Numbered from the stretch's first letter, positions 1 to 7,453 are shown. The stretch is DNA of 16,302 bases from Euryarchaeota archaeon SCGC AAA252-I15 (GCA_000402775.1 AQSC01000028.1:1-16302), one strand, 5' to 3'. Program-made: numbers and translations. Notes: generated from the sequence alone by a model not told the origin.

Positions 1-1
1 G

Positions 2-196
2 GTCGTTCAAAGAGATTATTTTGTGCATTCTAAAAAGTATGAGCGGTATAAGCGGTCGAGGTCTAGGCTCCTGGCTCACAACCCACCCTGTATTAACGCG
101 AAGAGGGGTGATTTAGTAAGGATTGGAGAGTGCAGGAGGCTTGCGAGAAACGTAAGCTTCGTAGTGCTTGAGAAATTAACTAAAGAAGATGGCTAA
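2..196 (+). CDS. rps17: 30S ribosomal protein uS17, 3' part
   Basis: C-terminal 64 residues of the small-subunit protein uS17, a primary 16S rRNA binder; the 5' end lies outside the window. The reading frame is open from base 2 and ends with TAA at 194-196. Family signature is clear: an SKKYERYKRSRSR basic stretch, then AHNPPCINAKRGD (the archaeal/eukaryotic S17 core), then GECRRLARNVSFVVLE. The last 8 bases overlap the uL14 start (ATG at 189), indicating translational coupling inside the ribosomal operon. Identification is firm; only the N-terminus is unknown. Confidence 0.95.
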   Translation, partial: VVQRDYFVHSKKYERYKRSRSRLLAHNPPCINAKRGDLVRIGECRRLARNVSFVVLEKLTKEDG

Positions 197-629
197 ACCA
201 CTTGGAGGATTTACGAAAAACCTTCCTTTAGGTAAGGCAGTGAATGCCAACGTCACCAAATGCCTTCCAACCGGAGCGAGGTTGGCGTGTGCTGACAATA
301 GCGGTGCTAAGGAGGTTGAAATCATTTCTGTACGGGGTTACAAGGGAGTCCGCAGAAGGCTTCCTCGCGCTGGAGTGGGTGACATGATCATTGTCTCAGT
401 GAAAAAGGGAACGCCAGAGATGAGAAAACAGATTATGAAGGCTGTGATCATCAGGCAGAAGAAAGAGTATGCCCGAGTTGACGGCACAAGAATAAGTTTC
501 GCCGACAACGCCGCCGTAATCGTAGGTGATGATGGTGTTCCAAAGGGAACTGAAATCAAGGGTGCGGTTGCCCGGGAGGCAACTGAGCGTTGGAACAAAA
601 TCGGTTCAGTGTCAACAATAGTCGTATGA
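189..629 (+). CDS. rpl14: 50S ribosomal protein uL14
   Basis: Large-subunit protein uL14, located at the subunit interface near the factor-binding site. The 146-residue product is slightly longer than many archaeal homologues because of an N-terminal extension before the conserved barrel. Recognisable blocks are GARLACADNSGAKEVEIISV (about residues 29-48), GDMIIVSVKKGTPEMRKQ and FADNAAVIVGDDGVPKGTEIKG, with C-terminal IGSVSTIVV. The ATG overlaps the 3' end of uS17 and uL24 follows after 6 bases, the usual archaeal order. Confidence 0.97.
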   Translation: MAKPLGGFTKNLPLGKAVNANVTKCLPTGARLACADNSGAKEVEIISVRGYKGVRRRLPRAGVGDMIIVSVKKGTPEMRKQIMKAVIIRQKKEYARVDGTRISFADNAAVIVGDDGVPKGTEIKGAVAREATERWNKIGSVSTIVV

Positions 630-635
630 AATATC

Positions 636-1007
636 ATGAAAAAACCATCTTCTAAAAAACCCGGGAAACAGAGGAAATGGTTGAGTTCAGCCCCCCACCA
701 TAAAAAGCGGAAGATGACTGCCGCTCACATGTCAACCGAGCTTTTAGGTAAGTATGGTAGAAGGTCGCTTCCAGTTCGGAAGGGGGATACTGTTCTGGTT
801 AAAAGGGGCGAGTCCAAGAGTCTTTCAGGTGAAGTAACCCGCGTTAACCCTAAGACGGGTAAAGTTTATGTTGAGGGTTTGACTGTGAAGAAGATGGACG
901 GGACCGACGTCGAGAAGCCTCTTCACGCGTCAAATCTGGAGATCACTGATCTACATCTTGAAGATAGGGAGAGGAGAGAGGTTTTGGAAAAAAAGATTTC
1001 TAAATAA
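636..1007 (+). CDS. rpl24: 50S ribosomal protein uL24
   Basis: Assembly-initiating large-subunit protein uL24, 123 residues, typical for archaea. The N-terminal part QRKWLSSAPHHKKRKMTAAHMS is the archaeal/eukaryotic extension. A KOW motif follows: RKGDTVLVKRGESKSLSGEVTRV, then KVYVEGLTVKKMDGTDVEKPLHASNLEI. No Shine-Dalgarno sequence is visible before the ATG, and the upstream stop is 6 bases away, so coupling to uL14 is likely. Confidence 0.97.
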   Translation: MKKPSSKKPGKQRKWLSSAPHHKKRKMTAAHMSTELLGKYGRRSLPVRKGDTVLVKRGESKSLSGEVTRVNPKTGKVYVEGLTVKKMDGTDVEKPLHASNLEITDLHLEDRERREVLEKKISK

Positions 1008-1012
1008 GTAAG

Positions 1013-1681
1013 ATGGCTCACAGTAAAAGAATTTCAACGGGATATGGGAAAAATCACAAGTGGGTTGTAACCCCTAAGCCTGGAAGTCACAGGAAATTAG
1101 ATTCAATCCCACTCCAAATTGTAATCAGGGATGAGCTAGGTCTTGCAGACAACGCCCGTGAAGCAAAGAAGATAATACGGGAAGGATTGGTTTTGATTAA
1201 TGGTGTTATCCGAAGGACACACAACTTTAGTCTTGGAGTTATGGATGTCATACAAATACCGAAGATCAAGAAAAATTTTCTAGTATTACCCTCAAAAAAC
1301 GGCATACTGGTCACTGAAACATCCGACGCCGGTGCAAAAATTAAACTTAGAAAAATTGTTGGAAAGAAGACAGTTAAGGGGTCGAAGACTCAATTAATGT
1401 TGTCTGACGGGAGCACTCAAATCGCCGACAAAGTAAAATGCGGTGTGGGAGACACACTGGTTTTGGAAACTGAGTCGGGAAAGACTAAGAAGGTCTTACA
1501 GTTTAAGGAGGGCAACACAGCATTAATCGTTTTCGGAGTCTACAGCGGCCAGGTTGGAAAGATCGCGGAAAAGCTTCCCGCAACTTCTGCTAGTAAGTCC
1601 CTCACCAAAGTCGGAGAACTTACGACTCTTTCAGAGTATGTTCTAGTAGTCGGTGAAGAAAAACCCCTAATACCTCTATAA
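1013..1681 (+). CDS. rps4e: 30S ribosomal protein eS4
   Basis: Small-subunit protein eS4, found in archaea and eukaryotes but not bacteria; it is one reason the window must be archaeal. It has 222 residues. The S4-type RNA-binding segment lies at about 38-85 (LADNAREAKKIIREGLVLINGVIRRT), followed by the central eS4 domain (SDGSTQIADKVKCGVGDTLVLE) and a C-terminal KOW stretch (GNTALIVFGVYSGQVGKI). It begins 5 bases after uL24 and is followed 7 bases later by uL5, the usual archaeal spc order. Confidence 0.97.
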   Translation: MAHSKRISTGYGKNHKWVVTPKPGSHRKLDSIPLQIVIRDELGLADNAREAKKIIREGLVLINGVIRRTHNFSLGVMDVIQIPKIKKNFLVLPSKNGILVTETSDAGAKIKLRKIVGKKTVKGSKTQLMLSDGSTQIADKVKCGVGDTLVLETESGKTKKVLQFKEGNTALIVFGVYSGQVGKIAEKLPATSASKSLTKVGELTTLSEYVLVVGEEKPLIPL

Positions 1682-1688
1682 AAAAAGA

Positions 1689-2213
1689 ATGGATTACTCT
1701 AACCTAATGCAAAAGCCAAGAATTGAAAAGGTTGTTGTAAATATCGGAGTTGGAGAGTCTGGAGAGCGTTTGGGAAAGGCTGAGCAGTTGCTTGAACTGT
1801 TAACTGGCCGAAAGTCTGTGAGAACGGTCACTACTCACAAGATCCCGACTTGGAATCTTAGGGGGGGTGAGCCAATTGGTTGCAAGGTTACTCTAAGAGG
1901 TGGTGAGGCTGACGAATTCCTTAAAAAATCTTTTGAGGCGGTTGACGGCAGGCTTTTTTACTCAAATTTTGATTCACTAGGAAATCTTGCCTTCGGGGTT
2001 TCCGAGTACATTGATTTCCCTGGGGTAAAGTATGATCCCGATATCGGTATTTTCGGATTTAACGTTTGCGCGACGATAAAGCGTCCTGGTTTTCGCGTGA
2101 AAACCCGGAAGTTGAATAAATCAAGAATACCCCCGAAGAGTGCGATCACTGCCGACGAGGCGATAGAACTCATTAAAGAAAAATTTGGTGTTGAAGTTGA
2201 GCGAAAAGAATAG
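1689..2213 (+). CDS. rpl5: 50S ribosomal protein uL5
   Basis: uL5 binds 5S rRNA and contacts the P-site tRNA elbow. The 174-residue product carries the family blocks IEKVVVNIGVGESGERL, a GGEPIGCKVTLRG segment, NFDSLGNLAFGVSEYIDFPGVKYDPDIGIFG and a C-terminal KSAITADEAIELIKEKFGVEV. A run of seven Gs at 1861-1867 stays in frame here, unlike the two other long G runs in the window. The last 17 bases overlap the proposed start of uS14. Confidence 0.96.
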   Translation: MDYSNLMQKPRIEKVVVNIGVGESGERLGKAEQLLELLTGRKSVRTVTTHKIPTWNLRGGEPIGCKVTLRGGEADEFLKKSFEAVDGRLFYSNFDSLGNLAFGVSEYIDFPGVKYDPDIGIFGFNVCATIKRPGFRVKTRKLNKSRIPPKSAITADEAIELIKEKFGVEVERKE

Positions 2214-2349
2214 TAAAATTGATGCGAGAAATCTTGTGTGTGTTGTCTGCGGCAGTCGCCGAGGACTTATACACAAATATGAAATAAACATTTGTAGGCG
2301 GTGTTTCCGCGAGACTGCAGAGAGCATCGGCTTTAAGAAGTTTAGTTGA
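2197..2349 (+). CDS. rps14: 30S ribosomal protein uS14, zinc-binding type
   Basis: Short protein of 50 residues. The frame reads CVVCGSRRGLIHKYEINICR, then RCFRETAESIGFKKFS and TGA at 2347-2349. Two CxxC pairs (CVVC, CRRC) form the zinc site typical of archaeal uS14, which sits in the 30S head. No in-frame ATG exists. The best start is TTG at 2197 inside the uL5 3' end, preceded at 2187-2190 by GGTG, a short Shine-Dalgarno match at suitable spacing; an upstream GTG (2188) or TTG (2191) is possible. Its stop overlaps a TTG (2346) of uS7, so coupling on both sides is likely. Identity is firm, the exact start moderate. Confidence 0.88.
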   Translation: MSEKNSKIDARNLVCVVCGSRRGLIHKYEINICRRCFRETAESIGFKKFS

Positions 2350-2351
2350 AA

Positions 2352-2954
2352 ATGGAGTCCAAGTTATTCGATAGGTGGGATTATAACGTTGAAGTATCCG
2401 AGGATTGGGCGAAGCGGTACATCACTATTAAGCCGATTCAAGTACCCCATACTTCAGGGAAAAACTTCGGCAAGCAGTTTGGCAAGTCGAAGATGAATAT
2501 CGTCGAGCGTCTTGTAAACAAGATGATGCGTTCAAGCCAGGGTAGTAAGAAAGTTGCCGGGAAATACATCAGGGGACGCGGTAACACCGGTAAAAAGCAG
2601 AATGCTCTAGGCATTGTTGAAAGGGCGCTTGAAATAGTTGAGAAGAGGTCAAAGCAAAATCCTCTTCAAGTTCTTATTAATGCAATAATTCAGGCCGGGC
2701 CCCGGGAGGAGACGACAACCATAATTTACGGCGGAATAAGATACCATAAGGCTGTGGATGTCTCAGCCCAAAGAAGAATTGATTTCGCATTAAAATACAT
2801 ATCCCTTGGGGCTTTTGTCACGGCATTTAAAAACAAGAAGCCTATTTCCGAGTGTCTTGCAGACGAAATCGTCTGGGCTGCCAATTCAGACACGAAATCT
2901 TTCGCTATTCAAAGAAAAGAAGAAACCGAGCGTATAGCTCAATCTGCCAGGTAA
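2352..2954 (+). CDS. rps7: 30S ribosomal protein uS7
   Basis: uS7 nucleates the 30S head and contacts E-site tRNA. From ATG 2352 the product has 200 residues. Conserved blocks are RYITIKPIQVPHTSGKNFGK, then IVERLVNKMMRS, GKKQNALGIVERALEIVEKR, NPLQVLINAIIQAGPREETT and VDVSAQRRIDFALKYIS. A TTG at 2346 overlaps the uS14 stop (TTGA) and would add two residues; ATG was preferred. uS7 normally follows uS12 in the archaeal str cluster. Here it follows uS14, so two operons have been joined. EF-2 starts 5 bases after its stop. Confidence 0.96.
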   Translation: MESKLFDRWDYNVEVSEDWAKRYITIKPIQVPHTSGKNFGKQFGKSKMNIVERLVNKMMRSSQGSKKVAGKYIRGRGNTGKKQNALGIVERALEIVEKRSKQNPLQVLINAIIQAGPREETTTIIYGGIRYHKAVDVSAQRRIDFALKYISLGAFVTAFKNKKPISECLADEIVWAANSDTKSFAIQRKEETERIAQSAR

Positions 2955-2959
2955 TTAAG

Positions 2960-5149
2960 ATGGGAAGACAAGAGAAGGCTGCTCAAAAGGTTATGGGGCT
3001 TGTTGACAAGCCGGAGTTTATCCGGAACATGGGTATAGTCGCCCACATTGATCACGGAAAGACTACTTTATCCGATAGTCTCCTCGCTGATGCGGGGCTT
3101 ATCTCAACAGAAACCGCTGGAAAGCAGCTTGCACTGGACTTCCACGAGGACGAACAGCAGAGGGGAATCACAATAAACGCTGCCAACATCTCTATCGTGC
3201 ACGATTACAAGGGTAAGAGCTACCTCATAAACCTGATCGATACACCAGGACACGTTGACTTCGGAGGTGACGTGACAAGGGCTATGCGCGCCGTTGACGG
3301 CGTCATCATAGTTATATGTGCTGTGGAAGGTGTCATGCCCCAAACCAGGACAGTTATCAACCAGGCGCTTAAAGAGCACGTGCGCCCAGTCGTATTCGTG
3401 AACAAAGTGGACAGGCTCATAAACGAGCTTAAACTCACTCCAGAAGAGCTTCAAAACCGGTTTATGAAGATTATTGCGGAAGTAAACAAGATAATCAAAA
3501 TGAAGCAGCCTGAAGGCGTAGACTGGACTGTAAACGTCAACGAAGGATCAGTCGCCTTTGGAAGCGGCTTCCACAAGTGGGCGATAAACGTCCCCTACAT
3601 GAAGGGGACGGGAATAACCTTTAAAGACATTATCGACTACTGCAGCGAAGACCGGCAAAAGGAACTTTATGAAAAAGCACCAGCCCACTACATTATATTG
3701 GACATGGCGGTAAAGCATTTGCCAAACCCGCTTGAAGCCCAAAAATTCCGTATCCCCAAGATATGGAGGGGTGATCAGGAGTCTGATATCGCAAAATCAA
3801 TGATCGAGTGCGACCCTGAAGGAAAGCTTGCGATTATGATTACAAACATCCAGACCTTCGATAAGAGGGAAGGTGAAGTCGCAACCGGAAGGATATTTTC
3901 GGGAACGATCAAAGAGGGTCAGGAAGTATATCTTATAGCAGCAAAGTCTACTGAAAGAGTCCAAAACCTGGGTGTTTACATGGGCGGGACGCGCGAGCGA
4001 GTGCAAAGAGTTCCTGCTGGAAACATTGCGGGAATCGTAGGCCTGAAAAAAGCTTTTGCAGGCGAAACCGTTTCAATCGAAGACATGGAACCTTTTGAGG
4101 CCATAAAACACTATTCAGAACCCGTTGTAACCATGGCTATCGAGGCAAAACACATGAGAGACCTGCCCCGAGTAATCGAAGTACTCCGCCAAGTATCCAA
4201 GGAAGATCCGACGCTCAAAGCCGAAATCGACGAGGAGACTGGAGAACACCTTCTTTCCGGTATGGGAGAGCTTCACCTTGAGGTAATCACAGACAGGATT
4301 AAAAAAGACGGCTTGGAAATCGAGACTTCCCCCCCGATCGTGGTGTACCGGGAGACGATAAACGGTTCGTTCGGACCAATCGAAGGAAAATCCCCAAACA
4401 AACACAACAAATTCCAGATAAGCATTGAACCCCTTGAAAAAGAAGTTTTAAAAGCCATAGCCGAAGGAGAAATACCTGAAGGCCGGATGAAAAACAAGAG
4501 CAAAGACTTGCGAGCCGAGCTTGTAGAGCATGGAATGGACAACGAGGAGGCCAAGAGAATAATCGACATTTACCATGGAAACATCTTAGTCGACATGACC
4601 CGGGGAACACAACACCTCGACGAGATAATGGAGCTTATGCTAGACGCATTCGAAGACGTCATGAAAAACGGACCGCTCGCCAAAGAACCCGTCATGGGGG
4701 CGAAAGTAAAGCTTATGGACGCAACATTGCACGAAGACGCAATCCACAGGGGACCAGCCCAAATATACCCTGCCATAAGGCGCCCCATCTACGCTTGCAT
4801 CTTAAAGTCAAAGCCAGGGCTCCTGGAGCCCGTTCAAAACGTCTGGGTTGACATACCCCAAGACTTCATGGGATCAGTCACAAGAGAACTACAGAGAAGG
4901 CGGGGAATAATCGGGGATATGAGCCAGAAAGACGAGCTCATGCAAATCGAAGGAAAAATGCCGATTGCGGAATCATTCGGATTCGCAGGAGACATTAGAA
5001 GCGCCTCGGAAGGACACGCCCTCTGGTCGACAGAAAACTCGGGATTCGAAAGACTCCCAACTGAACTACAACAAAAAATAATCAACCAGCTAAGATCTCG
5101 AAAAGGGCTTAAGGCAGAGCTACCTAAAGCCGAGGATTATATGGAATAA
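2960..5149 (+). CDS. fusA: translation elongation factor aEF-2
   Basis: GTPase that translocates tRNA and mRNA on the ribosome. The 729-residue product starts at ATG 2960. An in-frame extension back to 2852 runs through the uS7 gene and is not coding. G1 is AHIDHGKT (28-35); the switch region ends in QQRGITINAANIS; G3 is DTPGH; G4 is NKVD. The later domains include GMGELHLEVITDRIKKDGL. The diphthamide loop DAIHRGPAQ is intact, with His at about residue 596 (codon 4745-4747). The diphthamide biosynthesis genes would have to lie elsewhere. Position after uS7 is standard for the archaeal str cluster. Confidence 0.98.
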   Translation: MGRQEKAAQKVMGLVDKPEFIRNMGIVAHIDHGKTTLSDSLLADAGLISTETAGKQLALDFHEDEQQRGITINAANISIVHDYKGKSYLINLIDTPGHVDFGGDVTRAMRAVDGVIIVICAVEGVMPQTRTVINQALKEHVRPVVFVNKVDRLINELKLTPEELQNRFMKIIAEVNKIIKMKQPEGVDWTVNVNEGSVAFGSGFHKWAINVPYMKGTGITFKDIIDYCSEDRQKELYEKAPAHYIILDMAVKHLPNPLEAQKFRIPKIWRGDQESDIAKSMIECDPEGKLAIMITNIQTFDKREGEVATGRIFSGTIKEGQEVYLIAAKSTERVQNLGVYMGGTRERVQRVPAGNIAGIVGLKKAFAGETVSIEDMEPFEAIKHYSEPVVTMAIEAKHMRDLPRVIEVLRQVSKEDPTLKAEIDEETGEHLLSGMGELHLEVITDRIKKDGLEIETSPPIVVYRETINGSFGPIEGKSPNKHNKFQISIEPLEKEVLKAIAEGEIPEGRMKNKSKDLRAELVEHGMDNEEAKRIIDIYHGNILVDMTRGTQHLDEIMELMLDAFEDVMKNGPLAKEPVMGAKVKLMDATLHEDAIHRGPAQIYPAIRRPIYACILKSKPGLLEPVQNVWVDIPQDFMGSVTRELQRRRGIIGDMSQKDELMQIEGKMPIAESFGFAGDIRSASEGHALWSTENSGFERLPTELQQKIINQLRSRKGLKAELPKAEDYME

Positions 5150-5152
5150 AAC

Positions 5153-5217
5153 GCTTTTATACTACTAAACCCAATAACTATGCCTACCTTTAGGATAAAA
5201 AAAACAACATTTGGAGG
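5153..5217 (+). promoter_or_regulatory. promoter and Shine-Dalgarno of the EF-1A gene
   Basis: The 77-base gap between EF-2 and EF-1A is the largest in the translation cluster. It contains a TATA-box match (TTTTATACT, 5155-5163), which would place initiation about 5185. A strong Shine-Dalgarno GGAGG lies at 5213-5217, 9 bases before the ATG. Most upstream genes in the cluster have neither, so EF-1A and uS10 probably have their own promoter as well as read-through. Confidence 0.6.
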
Positions 5218-5226
5218 AACGATAAA

Positions 5227-6498
5227 ATGGCTGAAAAACCACACATAAACATGGTCTTCATAGGGCACGTAGACCACGGAAAATCAACGCTCGTAGGAAG
5301 ACTCCTCTATGAACTGGGGGAAGTTTCAGAGCAAAAGATGAAGAACCTCAAAACCGAGGCTGAAAAGATTGGAAAAGGATCATTCGAGTTCGCATGGGTT
5401 ATGGACTCGCTTAAGGAGGAACGTGAAAGGGGAGTGACAATTGACATCGCCCACAAAAAGTTCGAAACCCAGAAAAACTACTTTACGATAATTGACGCGC
5501 CAGGCCACAAAGACTTCGTGAAAAACATGATCACGGGAACAAGCCAGGCCGATGCGGCAGTACTAGTCGTATCAACCCCAGACGGCGTACAACCCCAGAC
5601 CAAGGAACACGCATTCCTTGCGAAAACACTGGGTGTAAGCCAGCTGGTAGTCGCCATGAACAAGATGGATGCGGCAGGATACGACGAGGCGAAATTCAAG
5701 AAATCCCAAGAAGAAGTTTCAAACCTTCTGAAAAGCATCGGATACAAAGTCGATGAAGTACCCTTCATACCAGTCTCAGCATTCGAAGGAGACAACATCA
5801 AGGAAAAGTCAGACAAGCTGTCATGGTATAAGGGAGACACATTCCTTGCGGAACTAGATAAGCTAACAGCCCCCGAAAAACCGGTCGACAAGCCGCTAAG
5901 GCTTCCAGTTCAAGACGTATTCTCGATAACCGGAGTGGGAACAGTCCCTGTAGGAAGAGTTGAGACCGGAATCATGAAGCCCGGGCAGAAAATCATTTTC
6001 ATGCCCTCCAACGTAGTCGGCGAAGTTAAGACTGTTGAAATGCACCACGAAGTAATCCCGCAAGCCGAGCCCGGAGACAACGTCGGATTCAACGTCCGTG
6101 GAGTCGGGAAAAACGACATCAGGCGCGGAGACGTAGTAGGCCCTGTCGACAACCCGCCGACAGTCGCAGAGGAATTCACAGCGCAAATAGTCGTACTACA
6201 GCATCCGAGCGCCATCGCGGTCGGATACACGCCAGTATTCCACGTGCACACAGCGCAAATAGCATGCACGTTCACGGAGTTGATCAAGAAAATCGACCCG
6301 AAAACTGGTTCAGTCAAAGAGGAAAAACCAGAGTTCCTAAAAACCGGTGACGTCGCTGTAGTCAAGATTAAGCCGACCAAACCCCTAGTAGTTGAGGCTG
6401 CGAAAGACTTCCCACAGCTTGGAAGATTCGCAATCCGAGACATGGGACAAACTGTTTCGGCTGGAATGATTATGGAAGTGACACCGAAAAAGATGTAA
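5227..6498 (+). CDS. tuf: translation elongation factor aEF-1 alpha
   Basis: GTPase that delivers aminoacyl-tRNA to the ribosomal A site. Length is 423 residues, normal for archaea. G1 is GHVDHGKS (13-20); the switch I end is ERERGVTIDIAH; G3 is DAPGHKDF; G4 is NKMD. Domains 2 and 3 follow, with PLRLPVQDVFSITGVGTVPV, AEPGDNVGFNVRGVGKNDIR and a C-terminal FPQLGRFAIRDMGQTVSAGM. All nucleotide-binding motifs are intact. A strong ribosome binding site precedes it, and uS10 follows after 41 bases. Confidence 0.98.
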   Translation: MAEKPHINMVFIGHVDHGKSTLVGRLLYELGEVSEQKMKNLKTEAEKIGKGSFEFAWVMDSLKEERERGVTIDIAHKKFETQKNYFTIIDAPGHKDFVKNMITGTSQADAAVLVVSTPDGVQPQTKEHAFLAKTLGVSQLVVAMNKMDAAGYDEAKFKKSQEEVSNLLKSIGYKVDEVPFIPVSAFEGDNIKEKSDKLSWYKGDTFLAELDKLTAPEKPVDKPLRLPVQDVFSITGVGTVPVGRVETGIMKPGQKIIFMPSNVVGEVKTVEMHHEVIPQAEPGDNVGFNVRGVGKNDIRRGDVVGPVDNPPTVAEEFTAQIVVLQHPSAIAVGYTPVFHVHTAQIACTFTELIKKIDPKTGSVKEEKPEFLKTGDVAVVKIKPTKPLVVEAAKDFPQLGRFAIRDMGQTVSAGMIMEVTPKKM

Positions 6499-6539
6499 GG
6501 TAAATCAAAACCTTACACTCTTCTAATTTATCTTCAAAC

Positions 6540-6848
6540 ATGGAAAAAGCAAGAATAATATTAATCGCCAAGGAAGTTGCGCAACTCGAAGACGTGTGCG
6601 AGCAAATAACGGGAGTAACCAAGAAGACGGGCGCGAAATACTCCGGCCCAGTGCCAATGCCAACCAGGAAACTAAAAGTCACAACCCGCAAATCACCAGA
6701 CGGCGAGGGAACAGGCACTTGGGAGCGCTGGGAAATGCGCATACACAAAAGAATCATAGACATAGACTCAGACGAGCGAAGCCTACGCCAAATAATGAGA
6801 ATCCAAATACCAGACGGCGTGCACGTCGAAATAGAGCTAACTAAATAA
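6540..6848 (+). CDS. rps10: 30S ribosomal protein uS10
   Basis: uS10 is a 30S head protein of 102 residues, the archaeal size. Matching blocks are the N-terminal KARIILIAKEVAQLEDVCEQ, GPVPMPTRKLKVTTRKSPDGEGTGTWERWEMRIHKR (the conserved loop and following strand) and the C-terminal RQIMRIQIPDGVHVEIEL. It closes the EF-2/EF-1A/uS10 order usual in archaea and is the last translation-cluster gene in the window; A/T-rich sequence and a tRNA gene follow. Confidence 0.97.
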   Translation: MEKARIILIAKEVAQLEDVCEQITGVTKKTGAKYSGPVPMPTRKLKVTTRKSPDGEGTGTWERWEMRIHKRIIDIDSDERSLRQIMRIQIPDGVHVEIELTK

Positions 6849-6945
6849 AAAACCCAACACTCCAACTCTTATTAAAACAAAAACAGCCAAATAAATTATT
6901 CTACACGCTCCCGTGGTGTAGTCCGGCTATCATTCCGGCCTTTCG

Positions 6946-7026
6946 GAACCCTTTTCTTTCTTTTAGAAAAAGAAAGAAAAGTGTTTCATCCCAAAAGAAA
7001 GAAAAATGGGGTGACGAGTTGAAGAG
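6946..7026 (+). other. 81-nt archaeal tRNA intron with BHB splice motif
   Basis: A textbook bulge-helix-bulge can be drawn for the splicing endonuclease. The anticodon stem (5 bp) is followed by the 3' bulge A7025 G7026|A7027. The 4-bp central helix is CTTT (6940-6943) with GAAG (7021-7024). The 5' bulge is C6944 G6945|G6946, and the outer helix is AAC (6947-6949) with GTT (7018-7020). The rest of the intron forms two hairpins: a perfect 14-bp stem (6951-6964 with 6968-6981, loop AGA), and CATCCCA with TGGGGTG enclosing a purine run. Confidence 0.85.
6947..6981 (+). repeat. pyrimidine/purine inverted repeat inside the tRNA intron
   Basis: A perfect 14-bp inverted repeat of C/T against G/A, CTTTTCTTTCTTTT (6951-6964) and its complement (6968-6981), is separated by AGA. 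The left 19 bases, AACCCTTTTCTTTCTTTTA (6947-6965), recur exactly at 7957-7975, next to the second copy of the tRNA 3' end. Confidence 0.8.
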
Positions 7027-7041
7027 AGCCGGTGACTCGGG

Positions 7042-7061
7042 TTCGAATCCCGGCGGGAGCA
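7042..7061 (+). repeat. att-like direct repeat, left copy (tRNA 3' end)
   Basis: TTCGAATCCCGGCGGGAGCA is the T loop to discriminator base of tRNA-Glu. It matches 7937-7956 at 19 of 20 positions. An intact tRNA gene at one end and only its 3' end at the other is the usual signature of tRNA-site-specific integration. Confidence 0.6.
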
Positions 7062-7113
7062 TCGGAGTTTCCCGATGAGAAAGGTGCCATCTTCGTCCCC
7101 CTCCAAAGGGGAC
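7060..7113 (+). other. two hairpins just downstream of tRNA-Glu
   Basis: CATCGG (7060-7065) pairs with CCGATG (7072-7077) over a 6-base loop, using the last two tRNA bases. GTCCCC (7095-7100) pairs with GGGGAC (7108-7113) over CTCCAAA. An ACA lies 13 bases after the second stem, as in an H/ACA guide, but no kink-turn or k-loop is visible. They could be tRNA trailer structure or a small RNA. Nothing else is recognised between 7062 and 7151. Confidence 0.3.
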
Positions 7114-7151
7114 TCGATGCCACTGAACAAATGAGTTTGTTAGCTTTTAGA

Positions 7152-7433
7152 TTATTGTGTCTTGTGTGTTACAACTTTAAGTACTTTTGATAGAATCAAG
7201 GTTGTCACTAAAAGTAATATCGATAATAAACCTCTTCCACTGATAAGAAAGATTACTGTGATTAAAAATAAACCTTCTGTAATCCATTCTACTTTTTTCC
7301 TTACTATTGCCAAAATAATTGATACTACGAATAAGAAAAATATTCCAGATAGATAAAGCCAGATGGAGATAACATCAAGAAATATAAAAAATAATACCGT
7401 AAACAAGTATACAACAAGTTTAGAATTTTTCAT
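7152..7433 (-). CDS. small hydrophobic membrane protein, function unknown
   Basis: The 93-residue product is almost entirely hydrophobic. It probably has three or four membrane segments at about 6-25, 27-45, 51-67 and 68-85, with a short basic loop (RKKVEW) after the second and a basic tail. It resembles no family I can name. It starts 20 bases after the stop of the lipoprotein gene on the same strand, so the two probably form one transcript. The base composition is visibly more A/T-rich than the neighbouring ribosomal genes, and the pair lies between tRNA-Glu and a duplicated tRNA 3' end, suggesting horizontal acquisition. Coding status is likely but unproven. Confidence 0.6.
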   Translation of the reverse strand: MKNSKLVVYLFTVLFFIFLDVISIWLYLSGIFFLFVVSIILAIVRKKVEWITEGLFLITVIFLISGRGLLSILLLVTTLILSKVLKVVTHKTQ

Positions 7434-7453
7434 ATTTTTTTATTATATTAAAC

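Larger units (their letters stand above)
6907..7061 (+). tRNA. trnE: tRNA-Glu (anticodon UUC), intron-containing
   Basis: Acceptor GCTCCCG (6907-6913) pairs fully with CGGGAGC (7054-7060), with A73 at 7061. The T arm is TCGGG-TTCGAAT-CCCGG. The anticodon stem CCGGC (6935-6939) pairs with GCCGG (7028-7032). The loop is CTTTCG plus A38 (7027), giving anticodon TTC at 6942-6944, decoding Glu. The gene is split at canonical position 37/38 by an intron (6946-7026). A TATA-like CTTATTAAAA sits at 6868-6877. CCA is not encoded. The 3' end is duplicated at 7937-7956. Confidence 0.93.

Noticed and set aside
1861..1867. Frameshift at the seven-G run in uL5
   Set aside because: The reading frame continues with conserved uL5 sequence on both sides, so the run length is correct.
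2852..2959. N-terminal extension of EF-2 by 36 residues
   Set aside because: It is the out-of-frame shadow of the uS7 3' end; archaeal EF-2 begins near MGRQEKAA at 2960.
5910..6443. 177-residue minus-strand open frame opposite EF-1A
   Set aside because: It is a shadow of a highly conserved gene, has no promoter, and its composition is explained by the codon pattern of the real gene.
7072..7124. C/D box small RNA after tRNA-Glu (GATGAG ... CTGA)
   Set aside because: The C box matches RTGATGA poorly and no internal D'/C' pair is present.
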